From Nocardia otitidiscaviarum NBRC 14405 (GTDB lineage Bacteria; Actinomycetota; Actinomycetes; Mycobacteriales; Mycobacteriaceae): a stretch of DNA of 64,000 nucleotides. Numbering within the stretch: the first letter of the stretch is position 1; each line of letters begins with the position of its first letter. The position numbers and the translations under genes are program-made. Below the pieces are notes generated by a model. That model saw only the letters and a program-made list of their open reading frames with translations. It was not told the origin of the DNA and did not search any database. The stretch lies in contig NZ_BAGD01000118.1 in the NCBI RefSeq assembly GCF_000308635.1, positions 18,340-82,339 of the forward strand, written 5' to 3'. Shown one piece after another: positions 58,511 to 64,000 of the stretch.

Positions 58511-58945
58511 ATGAGCCTTCTTTCGCGCCGGATCGGCACGGGCATAGCGGGTTTCGCGGCCGCGGCGACCATCTCGGTCTTCGCCGCACCGCAGGCGAGC
58601 GCCACCGTCGACTCGATCACGGTGTCCGGCAGCGACCACGTGATCGACACCGCGTACCAGCTGAGCGCGAAGCTCAGCGGGGCCGGGATCGGGCTGCTGG
58701 TCTACTGGTCCGACAACGGCGAGGACATCAGCGGCCCCAAGGTGCCGTGGCCGGTCGGAGAGGCGCACCTGAGCTGGACGCCGACGACCCCGGGCCGCCA
58801 TCTGATCACCTGCTCGCAAGGCGGCAGCACCAAGACCATCGAGGTCTGGGTGCGCGATCCCTCCCAACCGGATCCGGGTGGGCCGGGCACCCCCGGCGGC
58901 ACCGGCAGCGCCGACGGCCTGCCCGGCCTCTTCGGCAGCAGCTAG
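58511..58945 (+). CDS. Secreted beta-rich protein, copy 2 (tandem paralogue)
   Basis: 144 residues. Signal IGTGIAGFAAAATISVFAAPQASA, mature part VDSITVSGSDHVIDTAYQLS, LLVYWSDNGEDISGPKVPWP, LSWTPTTPGRHLITCSQGG, then a Pro/Gly-rich tail ending GLFGSS. It is clearly a duplicate of the preceding protein, with the SDNGE and GPKVPWP motifs kept. Only 13 bp separate the genes. Its 3' end merges with a 36-bp tandem repeat. Confidence 0.75.
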   Translation: MSLLSRRIGTGIAGFAAAATISVFAAPQASATVDSITVSGSDHVIDTAYQLSAKLSGAGIGLLVYWSDNGEDISGPKVPWPVGEAHLSWTPTTPGRHLITCSQGGSTKTIEVWVRDPSQPDPGGPGTPGGTGSADGLPGLFGSS

Positions 58946-58951
58946 CGCGGC

Positions 58952-59067
58952 CACGGCCCGACTCTTCGGCAGCAGCCAGCCCGGGGTCACGGCCCAACTC
59001 CTCGGCAGCAGCCAGCCCGGGGTCACGGCCCGCCCCCTCGGCAGCAGCCAATGCGAATCACGGCCCG
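58952..59067 (+). repeat. 36-bp tandem repeat just after the secreted gene
   Basis: Three units of about 36 bp beginning CACGGCCC (58952, 58988, 59024) plus a partial fourth at 59059; each contains CTCGGCAGCAGCCA or a close variant. The last codons of the upstream gene (CTCTTCGGCAGCAGCTAG) look like a unit with the glutamine codon changed to a stop. Confidence 0.75.
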
Positions 59068-59173
59068 CGTGCGGTCCCGGTTGCGGGCTGCTCGCGGGCC
59101 GGGACGCGGTGTGGTGAGTCATCCCTAGCTCGGGTGACACCTTCCGGCTATCGCGGGTTCACCGGGCCCTGTT

Positions 59174-59500
59174 ATGAATCCGCGCATGATCAAGAAGACG
59201 TTCGCCGCCGCCGCGCTGGCCGCCGGAGCCCTACTGGCTCTGGCCCCGGGCGCGGGTGCGGAACTGCCTCCCGAATACTCCGACCGCACCGCCGATTTCG
59301 TGCCCTTCGACTCCCCCGCCGCCCTGGACGCCGCCAAGAACGGCAAGTTGCTGATCATCAGCCCCTACGGCACCTCCCGCATGATCGCCTGCAAGGGCGA
59401 GGGCATGGACGTCTACGACTGCGCCCAGGACGACGACTTCGGCGGCATCTGGCTCGAGCCGATCGACACCCCGCTCGGCAAGGCATGGACCTCGTTCTGA
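59174..59500 (+). CDS. Small secreted protein
   Basis: 108 residues. Signal peptide KKTFAAAALAAGALLALAPG ending near AGA-E; mature part about 78 residues with two cysteines (MIACKGEG, YDCAQDDD) that could form a disulfide, and LLIISPYGTSR. No family recognised. ATG 59174 and ATG 59186 are both possible; neither has a clear Shine-Dalgarno. Followed by a strong terminator. Confidence 0.65.
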   Translation: MNPRMIKKTFAAAALAAGALLALAPGAGAELPPEYSDRTADFVPFDSPAALDAAKNGKLLIISPYGTSRMIACKGEGMDVYDCAQDDDFGGIWLEPIDTPLGKAWTSF

Positions 59501-59515
59501 GTCCCGCTTCCCGCG

Positions 59516-59553
59516 CATCGCGCCCGCTTCGATGACTCGAAGCGGGCGCGATG
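59516..59553. terminator. Strong stem-loop terminator
   Basis: A perfect 17-bp stem (59516-59532 with 59537-59553) and a TGAC loop, 15 bp after the secreted-protein stop. The following 59554-59826 holds no gene I can support. Confidence 0.85.
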
Positions 59554-59826
59554 TGTAGAGGGTCGTCCACCACGGCAACTGCGCGGGATAGCCGGCTACG
59601 GCCACGACACCGGGCCGGATGCGCCAGCGGGAAGCGCTGTGAGTGTCGGCTATCGCGCGGACCCGACACACCTCGACCTGGGGCGGACTCACTCCCACGG
59701 CGGTCACGGGCACTGCGGCGGACAGCACGGCGACCACAGCGCGCGGCGACGACAGTGGCGGCGTGGCAGTGACAGCGCGACCTCGCGCCTGCTCCGGCTT
59801 GCGGAACAGGCGCGGTGGTTCCGGGA

Positions 59827-60516
59827 CTACGCCTCCAGCTTGTAGCCGAGGCCGCGCACGGTGACCAGGTGTTCCGGTTTGGCGGGGTCGGCTTCGATCT
59901 TGGAGCGCAGCCGCTTGACATGAACGTCGAGGGTTTTGGTGTCGCCGACGTAGTCGGCACCCCAGACGCGGTCGATGAGCTGGCCGCGGGTGAGTACGCG
60001 GCCGGAGTTGCGCAGCAGGTATTCGAGCAGGTCGAACTCCTTGAGCGGCAGGGTGACCGGTTTGCCGTTGACCTGCACGGTGTGGCGGTCGACATCCATG
60101 CGGACGGGACCGGCCTCCAGCACGCTGGTCTCGGTGCCGTTGTCGGGTTCGTCGCCGACGCCGCGGCGCAGCACGGCGCGGATGCGGGCGATGAGTTCGC
60201 GCGAGGAGTACGGCTTGGTCACGTAGTCGTCGGCGCCGAGTTCCAGGCCGACCACCTTGTCGATCTCACTGTCGCGCGCCGTCACCATGATGACGGGCAC
60301 GCTGCCGCGAATCCGCAGCTGCTTGCACACGTCGGTGCCGCTCATGCCGGGGAGCATGAGGTCGAGCAGCACGATGTCGGCGCCGGAGCGGTCGTATTCG
60401 GCCAGTGCGGCCGGCCCGTCGCCGACCACGGCGACTTCGAACCCCTCCTTGCGCAGCAGGAACGCGAGCGGATCGGCCAGCGACTCCTCGTCCTCGACGA
60501 TCAGCACTCTCGTCAT
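59827..60516 (-). CDS. regX3: Response regulator RegX3
   Basis: 229 residues, OmpR family. Receiver domain with Asp9, Asp52 phosphorylation site (VLLDLMLPG), Thr and Lys (TKPYSSREL), and a C-terminal winged helix (LPLKEFDLLEYLLRNSGRVLTRGQLIDRVWG, VRGLGYKLEA). With SenX3 it controls the phosphate-starvation response. It overlaps senX3 by 4 bp, downstream of it. Confidence 0.95.
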   Translation of the reverse strand: MTRVLIVEDEESLADPLAFLLRKEGFEVAVVGDGPAALAEYDRSGADIVLLDLMLPGMSGTDVCKQLRIRGSVPVIMVTARDSEIDKVVGLELGADDYVTKPYSSRELIARIRAVLRRGVGDEPDNGTETSVLEAGPVRMDVDRHTVQVNGKPVTLPLKEFDLLEYLLRNSGRVLTRGQLIDRVWGADYVGDTKTLDVHVKRLRSKIEADPAKPEHLVTVRGLGYKLEA

Positions 60517-61757
60517 CGGGTTGCCTCCACACCGTTTGTTCTGGCCCGCCCGGCGGGGCGCGGGCCGGTTTCCTTCTTCCCCGCCGGAGCCCCGGCGGAC
60601 GTCTTCTTCTCGCTCGGCGCGGGATCGGCCGGGTGGACCGGTATCCGCAGCGTGAACGTCGAGCCGGTGCCCTGTTTGCTCCACAGGGTGATCTCACCGT
60701 TGTGGTTGGCGGCCACGTGCTTGACGATAGCCAGCCCGAGCCCGGTTCCCCCGGTGGCGCGCGAGCGTGCCTTGTCGGCGCGGAAGAACCGCTCGAAGAC
60801 CCGCTCCTGGTCTTCCTTGGCGATGCCGATGCCGCGGTCGGTGACGGCGATGTTCACGTAGCCGCCGCGCAGTGACCGGCTCACCGACACGTGCGAGCCG
60901 CGCGGCGAGTAGGCGATGGCGTTCTCCACCAGGTTGGACAGGGCCGTGATGAGCAAGGTCTGGTCGCCGAGCACCTCGAGTTCGCTGTCGCGGTCGGTGC
61001 TCACGGTGATGCCCGCGGCCTCGGCGGCGGTGCGGGAGCGCTCGATGGCCTGGCCGACGATGGTGTCCACGGAGACGGCCTCGAGTTCGGGCAGCTTCTC
61101 CGCGCCCTGCAGGCGCGACAGCGCGATGAGTTCGGTGACCATCTTGCCCATGCGCCGGGCCTCGCCGTGTAGTCGTTCGCCGAAGTGCCGCACGGAGTCG
61201 GGATCGTCGGCCGATTCCAGCAACGCCTCGGCCAGCAGGCTCATGGCCCCGACGGGGGTCTTGAGCTCGTGCGAGACATTTGCCACGAAGTCGCGGCGGG
61301 TGGCCTCCATGCGCGCCTGCTCGGAGTCGTCGTCGGCGAAGAGGACCACGAAGTTGGGGTTCTCCTGCGACAGCGGCCGGGCGACGCCGCGCACCGCGAG
61401 CCGGCCGCGGCCGGGCATGGGGTGTTTGGCGGTGATGTCGAAGTCGACGTCGTGCCCGGTGCCGAGTACCTCCTGTACGGCCAGCCAGGCGCGTTCGTCG
61501 AGCAGCCGGTCGCGCACCACGCCGAGTTCCTCGGCGCGGGGGTTGACCAGCACGACATCGCGGTATTGGTCGACGACGGCGATACCGCTCTCGGAGGCGA
61601 GCACGATGAGATCGAGCACCTGCGACATGGTGAGGCCGGATTCGTCGGCGGCGCGGCGGGCCTGCCGCGCGTTCACATAGGGAATGAGCAGTCCGCCCAC
61701 GGCCAGTCCGACGACGGCCGCGAGGACTGCCAACAGCACGGCCTGTGGAACGCTCAC
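60513..61757 (-). CDS. senX3: Sensor histidine kinase SenX3
   Basis: 414 residues. Two N-terminal hydrophobic helices (AVLLAVLAAVVGLAVGGLLI is the clear one), a PAS-like domain (GIAVVDQYRDVVLVNPRAEE), the H-box DFVANVSHELKTPVGAM (His163), N-box LVENAIAYSPRG, G-boxes VTDRGIGIAKED and TGGTGLGLAIVKH. The C-terminal tail is Lys/Ala/Pro-rich. GTG 61757 is preceded by TACGAT (61770-61765) at 7 nt, so leaderless. It phosphorylates RegX3. Confidence 0.94.
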   Translation of the reverse strand: MSVPQAVLLAVLAAVVGLAVGGLLIPYVNARQARRAADESGLTMSQVLDLIVLASESGIAVVDQYRDVVLVNPRAEELGVVRDRLLDERAWLAVQEVLGTGHDVDFDITAKHPMPGRGRLAVRGVARPLSQENPNFVVLFADDDSEQARMEATRRDFVANVSHELKTPVGAMSLLAEALLESADDPDSVRHFGERLHGEARRMGKMVTELIALSRLQGAEKLPELEAVSVDTIVGQAIERSRTAAEAAGITVSTDRDSELEVLGDQTLLITALSNLVENAIAYSPRGSHVSVSRSLRGGYVNIAVTDRGIGIAKEDQERVFERFFRADKARSRATGGTGLGLAIVKHVAANHNGEITLWSKQGTGSTFTLRIPVHPADPAPSEKKTSAGAPAGKKETGPRPAGRARTNGVEATR

Positions 61758-61839
61758 ACTGTGAATCGTACGGTCGCCAATAGGTGTCCAGACCCCGGGT
61801 GCACTAAGTTTCGTGCAGGTCACGGGCACTTTGGCACAC

Positions 61840-61857
61840 GTTAGCCCACCGTTCACA
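61840..61857 (-). promoter_or_regulatory. Candidate RegX3/PhoB-type direct repeat
   Basis: GTTAGCC (61840) and GTTCACA (61851) are 11 bp apart, the spacing of OmpR/PhoB tandem sites, about 90 bp upstream of the senX3 start. Autoregulation by RegX3 is known in mycobacteria; the match here is only partial. Confidence 0.35.
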
Positions 61858-61964
61858 CAGTGTTGGGGAACGGTGCGATGGTCCGAAATCGCGCCCCTAC
61901 CAGCCGGTCCGTACGTTTCAGATCAGGGCAGGTCCGGCATATCGGGCACGGCTAAGCGACATGC

Positions 61965-62390
61965 TCAGTCGTCGAAATCACCTCCGTACATGGATGCGCG
62001 AACCGTGTCGCCGTGCCGGCCCACCCACGCGCCGAGAGCCAGGATGGGCGGCAGCAGATCCCGACCCGCTGGCGTCAGCGAATACTCCACGCGCGGGGGC
62101 GCCTCGGGGTAGCGGTGACGTTCCACCAGCGCCATGCGCTCCATGCGCCGCAGGGTCTGGGTGAGCATCTTCTGGCTGATGCCGCCGATCGCGCCGCGCA
62201 ACTGCACCGGCCGCAGCGGACCGTCCCGCAGCGCATAGACGATCACCAGCAGCCAGGAATTGTCGAACAGGTCCAATATCAGCCGCGCCGGACAGTCCGA
62301 TTCCCAGTCGCCGTAGGGCGCGAACTCGACCCGTTCCGCCGAATCCGGCGCCCGCGTCGGGGGCGCGGTCGCCCCGGTGCTGATGCTCAC
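61965..62390 (-). CDS. HxlR family transcriptional regulator
   Basis: 141 residues. Winged helix with LILDLFDNSWLLVIVYALRDGPLRPVQLRGAIGGISQKMLTQTLRRMERMALVERHRYPEAPPRVEYSLTPAGR, split over residues about 37-110, the HxlR pattern. The CPARL segment provides one cysteine, which in some HxlR proteins senses electrophiles. It is divergent from the NADP oxidoreductase gene, its probable target. Confidence 0.88.
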   Translation of the reverse strand: MSISTGATAPPTRAPDSAERVEFAPYGDWESDCPARLILDLFDNSWLLVIVYALRDGPLRPVQLRGAIGGISQKMLTQTLRRMERMALVERHRYPEAPPRVEYSLTPAGRDLLPPILALGAWVGRHGDTVRASMYGGDFDD

Positions 62391-62480
62391 CGTTCCAGCG
62401 TGCCAGCGGACATGGGCACCCGCGAGTGCCTTTCGGAATTCCTACCGTCGTCGGACGTCGACAGGACTGGAGGAGTTGAT

Positions 62481-63131
62481 ATGCGAATCGGAATCATCGG
62501 AGCCGGACAGATGGCACGAGCATTGGGCGGCGGCTGGGCCGCGGCCGGACACGAGATCGTCATCGGTGCCCGCAGCGTCGAACGTGCCGCGGAAGCGGCC
62601 GATGCCATCGGCCACTCCGCGACAGCGGGCGGCATCGAGCAGGCGACCGAGTTCGGGCAGACGATACTGCTCGCGCTCCCCGTCGCCGCGCTGAGTGACG
62701 TGCTGCGCGACCCGGACGGATTCCGGGGCCGCACCATCATCGACTGCACGAATGCCTTCCGCCCGGACACCGGAGGTTTCACCCTCACCGAGCCGGCGGT
62801 GGCGGAACGCATCGCGGCCGAAGCCCCGGGCGCGCACGTGGTGAAGGCGTTCAATGTGTGCGCGGCCGAGGTGTGGGCGGCGGACCTGCGCACCTTCGAG
62901 GGGCGGCCGCTGACCGTTCCCCTCTGCGGTGACGACACCGAATCGCTGGATCGGGTGGCCGCCCTCGCGGAGGATCTCGGACTGCGTCCGGTCCGCGCGG
63001 GCGGCCTGGCCCAGGCGCGCTATCTCGAGGCGGCCGCCGCTTTCCTTGTCGGGCAGTGGTTCTCGGGCAACGACGCCCGCGCGATGTTGCCCCCGCTGGA
63101 GCACGCTTTCGCCGTTCCCGACGGTGCGTAG
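62481..63131 (+). CDS. NADPH-dependent F420 reductase-type oxidoreductase
   Basis: 216 residues. Rossmann motif RIGIIGAGQMARALGGGWAAAGHEIVIGARS, then TILLALPVAALSDVL, IIDCTNAFRPDTGG, HVVKAFNVCAAEVWA and PLTVPLCGDDTESLDRVAALAEDLGLRPV; the fold is that of Fno (F420:NADP oxidoreductase) and its relatives. Substrate not certain. Shine-Dalgarno GGAGGAG before ATG 62481. Divergent from an HxlR repressor. Confidence 0.83.
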   Translation: MRIGIIGAGQMARALGGGWAAAGHEIVIGARSVERAAEAADAIGHSATAGGIEQATEFGQTILLALPVAALSDVLRDPDGFRGRTIIDCTNAFRPDTGGFTLTEPAVAERIAAEAPGAHVVKAFNVCAAEVWAADLRTFEGRPLTVPLCGDDTESLDRVAALAEDLGLRPVRAGGLAQARYLEAAAAFLVGQWFSGNDARAMLPPLEHAFAVPDGA

Positions 63132-63148
63132 CCGGCATCGGCCGTCCG

Positions 63149-64000
63149 CTACCAGCCCGAATTCCCCTGCACCGGAATGTTGACGAAGCTGGGCTCGGAC
63201 GGGTCGAGCAGCAGGTGCTGCGGGCGTAGTTCGGTATCGGCGGTGATGGCGGTGGGCGGCAGGCCCTTCGGGAAGTTGCCCGCGTAGACGTCCACCCGCA
63301 GCCGATGCCCCGGCTGGAGTACGGCCTCGACGCCCGCCACCGAGATGTCGAGTGTCACCGGGACGCCCGGTTGCGTCGGCTGCCGGGTGTCGAGCGAGAG
63401 GTCGGGCACCGGGTCGGTGTAGTCACCGCCCGGCAGTCGGGTGCTGCGGGATTCGTCCAGCTGCCGCAGCGAGGCGACGAGCTGGCCGGTCGACAGCGTG
63501 GTCGAGCGGCCGTCCGGAGCGACATCGTTGACGGTGACGGTCCAGTAGCCGTCGGCGGCGTCGTGCACGGTCCGCAGCCGCACCGCGATCGGACCGGAGA
63601 TGGTGGTTGTCTCGGCCACCGGAGCGCTGGTGAAGGTGAGGCCGTTGGACTCCCAGATGCGGGAGTCCTTGCCGCAGGCGTCGATGATGGACGGGATGCC
63701 GACCAGCTGCTGCGCCGCGTCCCGTGAGCACAGGCCGGTGAGACCCGGTGCGACGGTGAGGGTGTCGACGCTCGGGTGCGGCGCGGTGAACAGCGAACCG
63801 TCGTGCACGCTGTGTGCGCCGGTGCCGCTGGGCGGGGCCGCGAGATACATGCGTCGGTATTCCACCCCGGGCCGCGGGAACGACGGCAGACTGACCCAGC
63901 CACCGCCCTGCTGCTTGACCGTCACCGGCCCGAACGAGTCGATGCCGTTGTCGATTCCCTTGAGCCACTTGTCGAACCACGCGTGCTGGAGCACGTCCAT
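63149..64000 (-). CDS. CocE/NonD-family hydrolase, C-terminal part (runs off the window)
   Basis: 283 residues are visible, ending at 63149; the N-terminal alpha/beta-hydrolase part lies beyond base 64000. The visible sequence opens with HAWFDKWLKGIDNGIDSFGPV, the end of the hydrolase domain, then the X-Pro dipeptidyl-peptidase C-terminal jelly-roll: WESNGLTFTSAPVAETTTIS, VTVNDVAPDGRSTTLSTGQL, VLQPGHRLRVDVYAGNFP. Such enzymes are often secreted acyl or peptide hydrolases. Confidence 0.83.
   Translation of the reverse strand: MDVLQHAWFDKWLKGIDNGIDSFGPVTVKQQGGGWVSLPSFPRPGVEYRRMYLAAPPSGTGAHSVHDGSLFTAPHPSVDTLTVAPGLTGLCSRDAAQQLVGIPSIIDACGKDSRIWESNGLTFTSAPVAETTTISGPIAVRLRTVHDAADGYWTVTVNDVAPDGRSTTLSTGQLVASLRQLDESRSTRLPGGDYTDPVPDLSLDTRQPTQPGVPVTLDISVAGVEAVLQPGHRLRVDVYAGNFPKGLPPTAITADTELRPQHLLLDPSEPSFVNIPVQGNSGW

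Noticed and set aside
58952..59067. 36-bp repeats as a CRISPR array
   Set aside because: Units are directly abutting without unique spacers, not palindromic, and there are no cas genes.
59231..59737. 168-codon minus-strand frame after regX3
   Set aside because: Most of it is antisense to the secreted-protein gene and passes through its terminator; no start signal.

Overview
The window is about 64 kb of high-GC actinobacterial chromosome. Gene order points to the mycolic-acid group, most likely Nocardia or a close relative. The right two thirds follows, on the opposite strand, the block known in Mycobacterium tuberculosis as Rv0490-Rv0534 (senX3-regX3, ppx, proC, the small excisionase-like and AURKAIP1-type genes, an acyltransferase and an epimerase, serB1, hemA-hemC-hemD-hemB, hemL, and the cytochrome c maturation set), with menA at the far left end. 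A Rex repressor heads the heme operon, an arrangement known from Streptomyces. Many genes lack a Shine-Dalgarno sequence and instead have a TANNNT -10 box 6-8 nt before the start codon, the signature of leaderless mRNAs.

Layout. 1-5.6 kb: partial SARP/BTAD regulator, SRPBCC protein, menA, holin-like protein, a Clp-N protein with its own HTH regulator, a Cds1-like PLP enzyme, DUF4229 protein, BldC. 5.7-15.7 kb: accessory chromosome with a DrrAB-type ABC exporter and deazaflavin oxidoreductase facing a TetR repressor, a 14-TM MFS exporter with its own TetR, a lipoprotein/ECF sigma/YCII cluster, a PPOX protein, a broken SUKH (SMI1/KNR4) gene and a divergent MarR/NTF2 pair.

15.8-23.9 kb: an 8.1-kb integrative element inserted in the 3' end of ccsB. 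Both junctions encode the same 17-residue CcsB C-terminus, but with different synonymous codons. The element carries integrase, excisionase, a replication-relaxation-type protein, two tandem zinc-ribbon HTH paralogues, a PP2C phosphatase coupled to an HTH protein of unknown C-terminal domain, an HEXXH/zinc-ribbon protein, a 45-residue membrane peptide, and a 1.2-kb non-coding segment with three large hairpins and a helically phased array of GGTTT boxes. I see no FtsK/TraB translocase.

23.9-30.3 kb: ccsB-resB-ccdA-thioredoxin-phosphatase-hemL, an overlapping operon for cytochrome c maturation and 5-aminolevulinate synthesis. 30.4-33.5 kb: small membrane proteins and hemB. 33.7-39.7 kb: an accessory block lying between hemB and hemD, with an ECF sigma factor, an ArsR-type regulator and a 1403-residue trypsin-STAND-propeller protein resembling conflict/defence architectures. 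40.3-45.5 kb: hemD, hemC, hemA, rex with a Rex operator placed over a promoter. 45.6-57.9 kb: glutaredoxin, serB1, acyltransferase, epimerase, proC, thioesterase, sugar-phosphate isomerase, a 714-residue repeat-rich membrane protein, ppx and an Rv0495c-like protein. 58-64 kb: two tandem secreted beta-rich paralogues, another secreted protein, regX3-senX3, an HxlR regulator facing an F420-type NADP reductase, and the C-terminal part of a CocE/NonD hydrolase.
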